From the NCBI GenBank assembly GCA_025765615.1, contig JAIVFJ010000264.1, positions 20,474 to 84,473 on the forward strand: 64,000 nucleotides of DNA. Reading direction: 5' to 3'. This document shows positions 53,714-64,000 of this stretch, piece after piece. The stretch comes from Zopfochytrium polystomum. Taxonomy: Eukaryota > Chytridiomycota > Chytridiomycetes > Chytridiales > Chytridiaceae. The stretch's first letter is position 1; the number at the start of each line of letters is the position of its first letter. The position numbers and the translations under genes are program-made. The notes under the pieces are model-generated. The model saw nothing but the letters and a program-made list of their open reading frames with translations, searched no databases and was not told where the DNA came from.

Positions 53714-56278
53714 TCACTTTGAGCTCTTGGTCCGCTTCACAAGCGGGATCAGGCCCTCGAGCGCACACGCCGACTTGAGGAAGGGGTGCTGAAAGAAAAA
53801 AGCAAGCAAGAGGTCAGAAGATGGGGGTTTGAAGAAAAGAGAAAACACCAGATTTCCCTCCTCTGCGTCGCAACCTATCCACATACCTCCAACAGCACAT
53901 CGCTAGCCGGCCGCTTGTTCACGTCGACCTCCAAGCACTTGCCCAAAAAGTTTTTAAACACGAGGCTCAGCTTCTCGGGTTGCTTGAGCGCGGGGGTGCC
54001 GTGGGTGGCGATCAGGTACAGGGCTTTCAGCGGCTCCTCGTCCATGTAGGGCGGCTCGCCCTCGATCATTTCGATGGCCATGATGCCGAGGGACCAAATG
54101 TCGACTTTGGCGTCGTACTGCTTTTGCTTGACGACTTCGGGCGCCATCCAGTACGGCGTGCCCACGAGCGTCGCGCGCTTGCCCTTGTCGGCGGTCAGCT
54201 TTGCGCAGTAGCCAAAGTCGACTGGTGAGGAGAGGAAAAAAACGAGATGGGTGGTAGCGTTAGTGATTGCTTTTAGAGCCGCAATCAATCCACTCAACTG
54301 ATTTTCACATTTCCGTCATAATTCAGCAAGATATTATCACTCTTAATATCCCGATGGATGATCTGCATCTTATGCAAATGGCTCAAGCCGCTCAGCGTCT
54401 CCTTGCACACCGCCGCAATCTGCGCCTCAGACATGGTGCTGTGGTCGATAATGTCCGTCAACGGCCCGCCCTCGAGGAACTCCATGACAACCCACAGTTC
54501 GTTGCGCACCAGGAACGAGTCCAAAAAGTTGACTATGTTGGGGTGCCGGAACTCGCGCATGATGAGAATCTCGTTGACGATGAGGTCTTTGCGGGGCTGC
54601 GCGGCCAGGTCCATTTGCTTGATGGCGACGGGCTGCGGCGAGGTGCCGGGAGGCGCGGTGGTGGGGCGGGCGAGGTAGACGGAGCCGGAGGCACCTTGGC
54701 CGACTTTTTTGATTTTTGTGTAGAGTAGTGTTGGATCGCCCTTGGACACGATTGTCTTTAGCTTTTCGATCGCTGCGGCATCGGCGGCGGGGTTGCTCTG
54801 CTTCTCCTTCTTCTTCTTGGTTCCCGACGAAACAACCGCTGCTGGTTGTGGAGTTGGTGATTTTGTTTCACCGCTTGCCGCTGTGCCGCTGCTGCTGCTT
54901 GCTGTTGACGGTCCGGATGCGCCGTTCTCGCCCGCCGGCTTTTTAGGGCGTTCGATTGTGGGTGATGTGGGTTTGCGTGTTTCGGGGGACATTGTTTTCT
55001 GCACGTATTGTCCAATGTTAGGCGCGTAACTGGCAAGGAGCGGAAAAATCTCTTACCTGAGGTGGTAATGCTGCAGCAGCGGTTGGCGATAGCGGTGACG
55101 AAGTTGGTGGTGCGTAGACTTTGTTTTGCGACTTACCATATGTTCCGTACTGGTTGCTGCCCGCTGCTCCTCCATACGGATCGTTGTAACCTCCACTACC
55201 TTGATAGTCATCTCTCCGAGCCGGCGATCCAAGCTCCCTCTGCTGCGGTAACGGGTTCCCAAATTCGCGATTCAGCGAACTCGCGCCGCCCAGCCGGTCC
55301 AAATCAAAAGACCTTGAGGATCTGCGATCCAGCCCAGGTGACCTTGGCGGCGAAGGCGGGGAGAAAACGGCTGTTGATCCAGATATAGTGGACGCAGAAT
55401 CCGAGTTGAACTGCTGGATCGGGATGGCGTTGCGAGAGACCATGTTTTCCGTGTAGAACTCGAGGACGTCCAAGACGGCCTGAGGGTTCTTTGTCATGTC
55501 GTCTTTCGAGATCGTCGACGATTCCAACAGAGACCGCCATTCGTCGGGAAGGCCCTGGATCGCAAAAACGAAAACGCCGCATGAGCATAGATCTGTGGAT
55601 TCATTTGCACCCGACGTACGGTAAAGTTTCCGCTGAAGGGATCAAAGCCAACGTGAATCTCGTGCACAAAGTTTGTAGGAGTACTGATGCCAAGGGGTGA
55701 TCGCTTCGAAAAAAGGAGGCACATTATGGTTAGTTCAATGTTGGAAGTCCATCGGTCACTGCGATAAACGAGGACGATCGTCGGATACAGCTCTTACATT
55801 GTAGATCTCATCCATCCATGCATACAGCTCTTCATCGCTTTTGCAGGAGATGCGATATACCCTCCTGTCTTTGACAACGATCTCAAATACATGGGGGCGT
55901 CGGCTGGAGGCTGAGTCAACCCGTTGAACCTGCTGAATGTCCTTGAGGTAGACGATGGCGATGGGATTGTACGATTCCTATTGGTTACAACAGATAAGCA
56001 TTTCATTACCTTTGTTTTGAAGTGTGTGGGGGGTGGGGTGGGTGGTGCACTGCAAGTCCAAGCAGCCTGGTGGAGATGGCGTCGCAGGAGTCGAGGTGGG
56101 CAAAGTGTGGGGGCCGGGAGGTTACCTCGTTTTTGTGGAACGTGAGGGTCTGCTCCCTGAGCAGCAGCCACAGGTTCTTCGAGGACGCTGAGAAGATCCG
56201 GCCGAGCGATCCACTGCCGCCGCCGGCGCCCTCCTCCTTAACGACACAGTAGCCCCGCTTGACGACGTACGAAGACAT
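53714..56278 (-). CDS. PAK/STE20 kinase of the Cla4 type (PH-CRIB-kinase)
   Basis: Seven exons (56278-56126, 55977-55798, 55703-55620, 55554-55057, 54998-54299, 54221-53887, 53788-53714) give 674 aa. Residues 1-111 are a PH domain, 116-145 a CRIB motif ([15 protein letters not shown], then GLPDEW), then a Ser/Pro-rich linker, and 398-650 a protein kinase domain: [12 protein letters not shown], Lys in [33 protein letters not shown] domain before the CRIB marks the Cla4/Skm1 branch rather than Ste20. Such kinases act under Cdc42/Rac in polarity and cytokinesis. No residue needed for catalysis is missing. Confidence 0.93.
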
Positions 56279-56825
56279 TTGGGCTGGTGCTGCTGGCGGA
56301 AATCGAGAGACGAGGGTTTGGGCGTCAACCGAGCAGGGAGTCTGTCGCTCTGCCTTCTTGTCTACAACGACCACCCTACTTTCCGGGAATTTTTTGTGGG
56401 TATCACTTGGCACGACATGATCTAGTAATCACCACACGCTCCCATTGGGCTCAGCGGATGGGCTCAATCCCGAGCTGACCAGGTGCAGCACCTTCGGCAC
56501 ATCGGACCCCTACGTTAATGGGCAGTGGTTATGTAGTGTCCACACCATCCTCATCGGCCCCGATCGCAAGAGAGAAGCCCGTAGCAATGAATTGAAACAG
56601 AAAGTGGAAAGAATTTTAAATGAGGTATCGTTTACTCAAATTCAATGAGGGGAACCACAGGAGGGCGAAGAGGAAGGGTGAGAGCAAGCAATGGGGGCTG
56701 TTGATCTGAGGAACATAAAGGGGAGTTGGACCAGACTTCTGGATGTGCTAGACCAACGTTACTCTTCCACGAGTGAGTGTAGAACTGAGGGATAGGGAGG
56801 GGGGTGTGCCCGCTTTCGATCACTA
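56279..56825. other. Intergenic, no gene seen
   Basis: Upstream of the kinase gene and 3' flank of the small membrane protein. No recognisable feature. Confidence 0.5.
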
Positions 56826-57023
56826 TCAATCACTCAGCCGCTGAGCCGAGTCCAGCGCAGGGGTGGCGGTGCTGATGCCCATGACGTCGTCAAAGTGTTG
56901 CCGTGTTGGGACGATGGAGCGCGACGCGACACACGCTTGTACGAATTTAACGAATGCGATCAGCACAAAGATGGAGATGGGGACGAGGAGGACGGGCAGC
57001 ATGATGGAGTTCACATCGGACAT
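56826..57023 (-). CDS. Possible small single-pass membrane protein, 65 aa
   Basis: ATG at 57023 opens MSDVNSIMLPVLLVPISIF and a hydrophobic helix that runs to about residue 29, followed by a polar tail with SRSIVPTRQHFDDVMG. Single exon, no family recognised. Supported only by the clean frame and helix. Confidence 0.4.
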   Translation of the reverse strand: MSDVNSIMLPVLLVPISIFVLIAFVKFVQACVASRSIVPTRQHFDDVMGISTATPALDSAQRLSD

Positions 57024-57576
57024 TGCTGCCGATTGCTGTCTGAGGGAGGTGTCGGGGCGGGGGCTTCTCGGGAGTGTCCTTTGTTCCGGTCTTCCAGGGA
57101 GGAGTGAGCTTGCCGCACAGTCGAAAAAATGTATTAATTTTTCTATCTTGCTGTGCCTCTCTGTGGCTCTCGTAGCACATGCGGATGCGATTAAAGGGCA
57201 ACAATGGCTGCGATTGGTCGATTGGTGGTCTGATGCAACCGCCCCACCTGTGTTTGCTTCCCAAATAGGCCAAGATGCTTTTCTGAGCACGCGCCCATCA
57301 AGTCGTTTCTCTTCCAAGAATGCACACACACACTCTCACGTGTTTGGTTGAAATGCCGCTCTGAGTCTGAGACAACGCAGCCGTATGCGCGGTTTTATCA
57401 AAAATTGTTCCGTTACCCTTCAGCCGCTCTCCTGCTTACATCCGATAATTTGTTAACTCAATAGTTTGGTAAACATCCGGTTGATATTCATACAACGTAG
57501 TCATAAATTACAAATCCTAATTCAAAACCTCCGCGGGCCATTGCAAAGGCGCCTTCAGTTCACCATCACCTCGAAC
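57024..57576. other. Intergenic
   Basis: Divergent upstream regions of the small membrane protein and the NmrA-like pseudogene. Nothing recognised. Confidence 0.45.
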
Positions 57577-58117
57577 ATGTCCATCGCCGTCTCTGCCGCC
57601 ACCGGCAGGCTGGGAAAGATCGCCGTCGACATCCTCATCGACAAAAAGCAGCCCGTCATCGCCCTCGTCCGCGACCTCACCAAAGTGCGAGCGGGCGTCG
57701 AGGCTTGCAAGTTCAACCACACCTCGGACGTCGCCGCTCGCAGCCGCGCTCGCAGGAGTCAAAACGCTGATCCTGGTCTCCCGCGGCGACATCCACGCCG
57801 ACCGCTTCCTTCAGCACAAGAGCGCCGTCGACGCCGCGAAGGAAGCCGGAGTGACCGCGATCTTGCACACTTTCGGCGCCACGCGCTCCAAGCTCTGCAC
57901 GCGGGGAAGGCGGTCGATTCGGCGGACGTGCTGCTGGAGGAGTTTGGCGGGCAGTTTGCGGCGCGGTTGGGGTTGCCTCGGCTGCTTGTTGAGTTTATGG
58001 TGTCGACGGAGGCGGCGGCGGTACGTGGAGACCACGGACTTGGTTGAACTGATTGTCCGCCAGCCATCCAGCTGGAAGCACGTGAAGGAGGTTGTTGCCG
58101 CGCTGCCTGTGGCCTGA
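57577..58117 (+). pseudogene. NmrA-like NAD(P)-binding reductase, broken
   Basis: The ATG at 57577 opens a Rossmann start typical of NmrA/QOR2-like reductases (MSIAVSAATGRLGKIAVDIL). A +1 shift near 57737 is needed to reach AGVKTLILVSRGDIHADRF and EAGVTAILHTFGA. Roughly 100 residues of the middle are missing, then VEFMVSTEAAAVRGD and, in another frame, TTDLVELIVRQPSSWKHVKE complete the C-terminus. Several frame breaks and a deletion mean this is not functional. Confidence 0.7.
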
Positions 58118-60102
58118 ATGGTCGCCGATAAATGTGTTTTCAATTAAAATGTCATAAGCGCCAAGCCACACAAGTGGCATTGTCGTTGTAGACGTCGACC
58201 ATGGTGGCGAGTAGTTGGCAGGACGTTTTGTATGGTCAAATGATGACGCCTGTGATAATTGCGACAACGTCGCGGAGGGCAGGCTCTCCAGGCGACGTTG
58301 GTTCCTTCCTGCTCGTTTTTCCCTTTCAGCCCTTTCATGGTTTACTGCCTCTTTTTTTTTATTTTGAAAAGCAAACGCTCATCAGCTCTCCCTTAGTTAC
58401 CACCATTCTTTTGAGAGATTCACTGCTTGGATCGGCGTCGATTGGGCACGATATCGGACAGCCCACGTCAGCGGGTGAAGGTGGTGTGGCGAGTGGACAA
58501 GAACCATGGTGGGAGCCATTCGTTCGGCCTTTCTTGCTGCCCTTGTCAGTGGGTCACAACAGAAAAAGAACAAAAAAAAAAGCATAATAAATGGGAAGAA
58601 ACATCCCTTCGAGAGCCACACTTCCCACAAGCACATGTATCACATACTACCCACAACCATGGACGACGACGACCACGACCACGACGACGACGATGGCCAT
58701 TACAAGTAGTCGCAGTGGTGCTCGCACCCGACCGGCGACTCCCGGTTCAGGGACCGCCCCTTCGCCGTCGACTGCCGATCCGCCCGGTGACAACCTCCAC
58801 ACCGTCTCGAGTTCCATTGCCCGCCACGTCAGCGCATCATCATCGTCATCATCGATGAGCTCATGGGCGGCAGGCAGCAAGCACCCTGCCGTTCACAAAT
58901 CTTGCCGATCTGTCCTCTCAGCAGGCTACAAGTCCTTCCTGAGATCGAGGTCGACGAGACCCGCCCGAACTGTCATAGACCGCCTCATCATTGTCAAGGA
59001 GAGGCAGAATCGAAAGGAGTCCCGAACCCGGGACTCGAAAACAGTTGCTGGAACTCCCTGAAGGATCCCGAGATGCCCCCGACTGCCAAGGCCGATCTAT
59101 ATGAAAGTACAAAATCTTCTTCTTGGTAAGGCTGACAAGCACTGAAATCGTTCGGACTGATCTATACTTGTGCAGAGGACGAATGTTGCGGAACCAAATT
59201 CGATGTCGGGCTTCGGATATCAGCTGATGGACGTGGAGGCGCCGAATGAGTCGGCTCACATCCACTGTCGGATGAGTTTTATCAAGTTAGGTACCTGTCA
59301 GGCCCGCGCCTGGTTTTCGTTCGTCCCATTCCTGGTACCCTTTCTCCTTGTTGCATGGGGATTGTCCACGCTATCCTCATTTGCATCTTTACAACAAGTG
59401 GAACGGAAGACTCTGGATCCTCACCGCTGCCAGCCCCAAGCTCATCGCCCGAGGTTTGGAGGACCTGGAAGAGATTCCTCGGCTGGACAAAAGGACTGTC
59501 CGACCGAAACTTCTATTGATAATGACGAGAAACTTGCATCGCTTCAACGGCACAGCCCGATCATATCAGCCGAAGGCACGATGTCGGGCGTACTTCGGCG
59601 ACGGACAAACGCAAAGACCAGGAAGTAATGCAGGCACAGCCATCTGTGCAAACTGAACCCTCCCTCCGTGGGCAACGTAAATATGAATATAGATAAAGCA
59701 AAGTGTCAAGTCGTCGCCATCGACTTATGGCTTCTCGCAGATGTAGGTTGAACTTGCTCATCATGTGTTTCCTAGCTTCGACAAATTTCTCCGTGCCGAG
59801 ACAGAGCGGGGCACATTTACGATGGGCTTGGAAGGCAAGATTCTGTGGTAAGTAAGCGGTGCTTTGGTGGTTGGGGATAGGGAAAGGCCATTTTCTTTAA
59901 GTGTTGCTGTTTCCAATTCTTCACTCTCAGACAGATACCCGTTATTCAGAGGATCACCCTCTGGTATCGCCCCAACGCTATGGAAGGAGGCACCGCAGAC
60001 TCCGACGCGAAATTCACCAGCTGCTCAAAACGATTGACGCTGCTCTCAGCTTGCCCCGCTTCCACTCGTTATAGATTCGATCCCAGAAAAGTTGGAATGG
60101 CG
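58118..60102. other. Gene-poor region
   Basis: About 2 kb with a (GACGACCAC)n-like microsatellite at 58660-58695 and TCATCATCG repeats near 58830. Frames such as 58591-59061 are Ser/Thr/Arg-rich and unrecognised; I see no supportable gene. Confidence 0.5.
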
Positions 60103-60696
60103 TCATCGACTCGACAGAGGATGACTGAGCGCGGCTCTCTGGGCGACGCCCTGGGAGGCGCTGTAGTCGTCATTTGCCTGGGAGTGGCGATTGAGGAAGG
60201 GGGAAGTGAGATTCATTTCCCTGACGGTGTGCAATGGTGATAAAAGTGACCCCGCTTCGCCATCGTTCGCACTGAGCGGGGCACTCGCTGAATTCCCACC
60301 AGCCTTCTGACGTGAGGGCCAATCAAAATCTTCCGTTTCAGATTGTGTGAGCGATAAACTTTTGCGCCTGCGGGCGGGCTCTGGCAGGTCGTCCACGACG
60401 CCGACAACGTCGACTTTGTTAGGATGGATAACGCCTCCGAGTTCGGGGATTGAGCTCATGCATATATTGCCTCTCCCCCCGGTAATCACGAAAGCATTCA
60501 CGTTGGCATGAATTACGCCGTCTGCCGCCATGTCGAACCCCCGAAAATACATCCTGTCGAGCAGACCGTGCCGCGAAAACGCCGTCATCAGCCTCACCGG
60601 GCTTGCTGCTGCAGCCCACGACGCAACCTTTAGCACGCGATGCCTTCGGTCCAGGGCAGCCTTTGCCTCAATCCAATTGCAGATGCTTGTCTTCAT
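60103..60696 (-). CDS. Unrecognised open frame, 197 aa
   Basis: ATG at 60696, single exon. Contains RRHRVLKVASWAAAASPVRL and an odd Gly/Val segment (PNKVDVVGVVDDLPEPARRR). No signal peptide, helix pattern or domain I know. The frame is long for its composition but has no other support. Confidence 0.25.
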   Translation of the reverse strand: MKTSICNWIEAKAALDRRHRVLKVASWAAAASPVRLMTAFSRHGLLDRMYFRGFDMAADGVIHANVNAFVITGGRGNICMSSIPELGGVIHPNKVDVVGVVDDLPEPARRRKSLSLTQSETEDFDWPSRQKAGGNSASAPLSANDGEAGSLLSPLHTVREMNLTSPFLNRHSQANDDYSASQGVAQRAALSHPLSSR

Positions 60697-61215
60697 CTTA
60701 CAGACCTTACGAAGAAAATCTATTGGGCGAGTTGCGATGGTCGGAGCAGAGGGGGGTTGTCGTGGCAGGAGGGTGAAGTGGGGTTGGGGAAATCAATTGC
60801 CGATCCCGATGTGCGCGTATATTATTGCACTGGGTGCGGCATACCCTTGCCGCATATAAGTGACAAATCCGCACATCCGAAGGGGGCGGCGGAGCACACC
60901 GGCGTTGGGTGATTAGTGTCAGAATACCTTTGAAGCAGGTAAAATTGGCGGTGCGCAAATTCATCCGGGCCCATTTTCTTATTGCGGCGAAACTTGGTAC
61001 TGCGCGAAAAAAGCTCAGCCCCCACCTATTTGCCAGGACCCTACAATTGCTTTTGACAGACACAAACACTCAACTGACTTTTCCTCATTACAAATATTCT
61101 TCAACGCCGTTCTGGCTCCGCCTCCCTCTTCGGCTGTGCGGATTTGACACTGTTCTGCGTCGATTAGTGTCCTCCGCCCCCACCATCATCTCTCTGTTCT
61201 TTCAAACCCGTAGGG
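60697..61215. other. Upstream region of the microexon gene
   Basis: No gene recognised. Confidence 0.45.
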
Positions 61216-61223
61216 TATAAAAA
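61216..61223 (+). promoter_or_regulatory. TATA box for the microexon secreted gene
   Basis: TATAAAAA within GGGTATAAAAAC, 95 bp upstream of the ATG at 61311. Confidence 0.6.
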
Positions 61224-61310
61224 CACGACAACATTTATTCAACTCCTCCCAGACGCAACAAGCGGTTTTTCCCTCAGCCTGCCAAAAAGAAAAAAAATAA
61301 AAAAAAAACA

Positions 61311-62176
61311 ATGCCGCTCGCCAAGTTTGTAGCCTTCCTCCTCCTCGTCGGGATATGCGTTCTTGCGGTCCTCGAGCCGGCCGTCGCTTTCCCCAACCGC
61401 GGTGAGGCGAAGATCATGATGACGATGGATGCCCGGAGTAGCGCCTTTTTCTAATTTCTAACATTTTTGGTGCACCTTCCCACCCTTCTGATCTCACCAG
61501 GCTACACCCGCGGTTCACTGTCTCCGCCAAGTAAGGACAACTCGAGCCCTTTCAACGAAGTCTTCTTTGTTACTAAATTCTCCCTCTCCTCCACAAATGA
61601 TTTTGCGGCCCCCGACTCGTTCCAAAAGGGCCACGAAGTCAGTACCTATGATTCATTTGGTTTTGCTCGGCCCCAGCCGTGATGCAAGTCTCTGTGATAC
61701 TTATTTTTGCAGATCCTCCTCCTCCCCGTGCGTATGAGCACCCCACATATATTTCAACCCGCCACACACTCCAGACCTCCAGACAACCACGACAAGTTTT
61801 CACTGCGATTGGCACTCATTCGCTCGTCTTGCTTTTTAACTCTCAAATTTCACCCAAAAAAAAAATCAGGAAGCCCGTCCCCGCCGCACCAGCCCAGTAA
61901 GCACATGAGGGGCCGCCGTTTTTTTTATTAAAACCCTCCCTCCCTATTGCTCACTTCATTTATTTCCATCTCGCTTGCCTGTTGTGGGACGTTCGGCAGT
62001 CAACTTAGCGCCAATTCGTATGTACTTTTCGTTCTTTTCAACATCCCACCTCCAGCTCTTTTTCCCTATCTGATTGGAGAACATTTTTTTTTGCGTGGCT
62101 TTTGAAAGAACAAGCAGCAGCGGCGCGTCGAGAGAGGGCTAGGCAACGCCAGCAGCAGAACCAGCAACAAAATTGA
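61311..62176 (+). CDS. Secreted small protein built from phase-1 microexons, 82 aa
   Basis: Six exons: 61311-61401 (91 nt), 61501-61530 (30), 61713-61727 (15), 61870-61896 (27), 62000-62017 (18) and 62109-62176 (68). Every intron is GT-AG and phase 1, and the four inner exons are multiples of 3, so any can be skipped without a frame change. Exon 1 is a signal peptide (MPLAKFVAFLLLVGICVLAV). The rest is short Pro-rich pieces (SLSPPNPPPPRSPSPP) and an Ala/Arg/Gln tail (AAAARRERARQRQQQNQQQN). No family recognised. The model rests on splice signals and phase alone. Confidence 0.5.
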
Positions 62177-63006
62177 GAAGTATGTTTTCGAAACCGCCCA
62201 ATCTACCGCCTGCCCCATTTCGTCACGTCTTTCCAAACCGTTAAAAAAACCCTCACTTTTTTTTTCTCCTTTGGCACAGGGTACCAAGGCCACGCTCTCC
62301 CACAAGACGATGACTTCCAGTTGGAATTTTGCCCATTTTTTCCCGCTCCGACTCTAAGTGCGCCGATGGCATGTCGCTATTGCATCCTCCCTTGCACTAC
62401 ACACCAATAAAAGGGTCGTGATGTCACTCATCTGCTTTTTGCTATCCGCCTCTCTTCTGTGGTTGGGGTGGTTACTCTGGCTATCCTGCTGAATCAGCCG
62501 TCGAAGACATACCCGATCTCAACAGGGAGCGCCTCCAACGACAAGCCCATCGTACGCGAAAGCGACGGCACTTCTTCGACGCCACGCCCCGCAGCCACGT
62601 TCGCTGCCGGTGTGTCCAAAACCATTCCATTCTGATCCCAAGTGGCGACATTCCCCGTTTCCTCGAGGCAAAAGAACGGCGCCACGATCTTGTACCACGT
62701 CTGCGCTGCGCTTCAGCTAGTGAAAGGGGATCGCCTCTTAAGTCGAGCCTTTCAAAAAGTCTTTGAGCAAAGAGAGAGGAACTGTAACATAATTGGATCT
62801 CAAGAACTGGACAATACGTCAGCTCTATCGACTAAGTGGACAAGGAAAGGAGGCAGTCAAGATGCTTCTCGTTTTTCTGCTTTGTTTCCAGGTCTGGGTT
62901 GCGTCACATCAATCCAGCTTCAAACGCAGACGATTGCACTCAATCACTCATTTATTTGAAACCTCACTTTGCTCGCCCACATGGAAGCTTTCCTACGGAA
63001 ATCCTC
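62177..63006. other. Intergenic, with one possible coding relic
   Basis: On the minus strand 62685-62494 an open piece (FFCLEETGNVATWDQNGMVL; ALPVEIGYVFDG) looks protein-like and ends at a stop, but has no start or neighbouring exons. Otherwise nothing recognised. Confidence 0.35.
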
Positions 63007-64000
63007 TCAAACCTTCCTGGGCTTGATCGGCTGGAGCGGCGTCACAGTGTCGACGTGGCCGGCAAACTTGACGAGTGGGATGTCGCTGGTCGTCATGCCG
63101 GTGCGGAACTTTTGGTAGCCGTGGAACTCGAAGAGCATGGTGTAAGGGAACCCGACGTCGAACGGCACCGCGTTTTCGATCTCGTCAATGTCCTCGGGAG
63201 TCAGCTCGAGCGACAACGCCTCCACGTTGCCCTTGAGGTGGTCGGCCTTGCGCCCGCCGACGATCGGGAAGACGTAGGGCGCCTTGTGCATCACGTACGC
63301 GAGCGCGACCGACGTGATCAGCGTACCTTTGCGCGTCGCGACCTTTTCGAGCACGCCCGCGACGGCGCGCTGGGTGTCTGTGAACGCGTGCATGGACCTT
63401 GCCGCGTCGCCCTTTGCCAGCTCCGCCGCGCTCTTGAACGCGCCCTGGCCGAGCACGCCCCACGGCACCAGCGCCATCCCCTCCGCGGCGGCCATCGGCA
63501 GGATGTCTCTTTCAAAGTCGCGGTCAGCGGCAGACCACCGGCCCTGGTAGACGCTGAACTCGGTGAGCCCGTGGTCGCGGGCGTAGCGGTTGGCGCTGCT
63601 GACGATCCAGGCCGGTGTGTCGCTGACGCCGAGGTAGAGCACCTTACCCGCGAGGACGAAGCGGTGGAGAGACTGCATGACCTCTTCGATTGAGGTGGAA
63701 AAGTCCCACCAGTGGAGGTACAGGAGGTCGATGTAGTCGGTCTTCATCTTCTTGAGGCTGGCCTCGACCGAGAGGCGGAGGCTTTTCGAATGGTTGCCCT
63801 GGTAGTTGATCTTGATCACCTCGGGTCCGCCGTGCTTTGGGTATCCGGTGGTGTACTTGGTCGCCAGGACGATCTGGTCGCGGTTCTTTCGGGACTCGAA
63901 CCACTCGCCGAGCCACTGCTCGCTCTCTTCGCCTGGTAGTTGTTGGCGGTGTCGATGAAGTTGCCGCCGTTGTGGAAGAAGTAGTCGAGGATCTCGAACG
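63007..64000 (-). CDS. Aldo/keto reductase, 5' end beyond window, one frame break
   Basis: The visible part covers most of an AKR of the aryl-alcohol-dehydrogenase kind. Catalytic Asp and Tyr lie in FIDTANNYQ, Lys in ATKYTTGYPK, His in LLYLHWWDF; NADPH-site segments VPWGVLGQGAF and FPIVGGRKADHL follow, and the protein ends PLQPIKPRKV. Between NNYQ and ESEQWLGEWF the frame changes at about 63932, consistent with a 1-nt deletion or a sequencing error, because there is no room for an intron. The gene runs off the right edge, so start and intron structure upstream are unknown. Confidence 0.75.
   Translation of the reverse strand, partial: VRDPRLLLPQRRQLHRHRQQLPGEESEQWLGEWFESRKNRDQIVLATKYTTGYPKHGGPEVIKINYQGNHSKSLRLSVEASLKKMKTDYIDLLYLHWWDFSTSIEEVMQSLHRFVLAGKVLYLGVSDTPAWIVSSANRYARDHGLTEFSVYQGRWSAADRDFERDILPMAAAEGMALVPWGVLGQGAFKSAAELAKGDAARSMHAFTDTQRAVAGVLEKVATRKGTLITSVALAYVMHKAPYVFPIVGGRKADHLKGNVEALSLELTPEDIDEIENAVPFDVGFPYTMLFEFHGYQKFRTGMTTSDIPLVKFAGHVDTVTPLQPIKPRKV

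Noticed and set aside
58591..59061. 156-codon Ser/Thr-rich frame on the + strand
   Set aside because: Driven by a GAC/CAC microsatellite; no signal peptide, domain or supporting exon.

Overview
The window is nuclear DNA of a zoosporic (chytrid) fungus, probably Chytridiomycota. Genes are intron-rich with short GT-AG introns, third positions are GC-rich, and there are many small secreted proteins and a fungal set of housekeeping genes. A thioredoxin/multi-NDPK protein of the axonemal type implies a flagellum. Ankyrin-like proteins built on an 'LQWWKDSG' repeat, a style I associate with chytrid genomes, recur in the window. Species cannot be named from sequence alone.

Layout. 1-19.3 kb is a gene-dense housekeeping block: a DUF4246 protein cut by the left edge, a damaged uridine-kinase-like gene ending in tRNA-like DNA, a mitochondrial carrier, a small secreted protein, a 13-exon thioredoxin + six-NDPK gene, a BAR-SH3 adaptor, a Cyp40 cyclophilin and a PP6-type phosphatase. 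For most of these I rebuilt exon chains whose phases close exactly. 19.3-25.3 kb is an accessory island: an intact F-box-like/ankyrin-like protein ending in a GATA zinc finger, flanked by two broken copies of itself, then a MULE transposase relic and a decayed NACHT-ankyrin (NLR-like) gene in AT-richer DNA.

25.8-52.7 kb is a secretome-rich accessory region on both strands. It holds three paralogues of a secreted ADP-ribosyltransferase-like protein, a secreted protein-kinase-like protein, two 10-cysteine secreted paralogues, a Cys-rich prepropeptide, and two intact and one or two broken cupredoxin-like GPI-type proteins. It also contains an ankyrin-like gene split by a 1.4-kb insert with minisatellites and a solo LTR, and a segmental duplication (about 41.5-44.2 kb against 49.3-51.1 kb). 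The striking link is that ART-like and kinase-like heads share one C-terminal module: an L(Y/F)RRAG..CG junction, a Gly/Ala/Thr/Lys-rich tail and a final Lys triplet.

53.7-64 kb returns to ordinary genes (a Cla4-type PAK kinase and an aldo/keto reductase cut by the right edge). Between them are a broken NmrA-like gene and a tiny secreted-protein gene made of symmetrical phase-1 microexons.

All exon models come from reading splice signals and frames by eye. No search, alignment software or transcript data was available.
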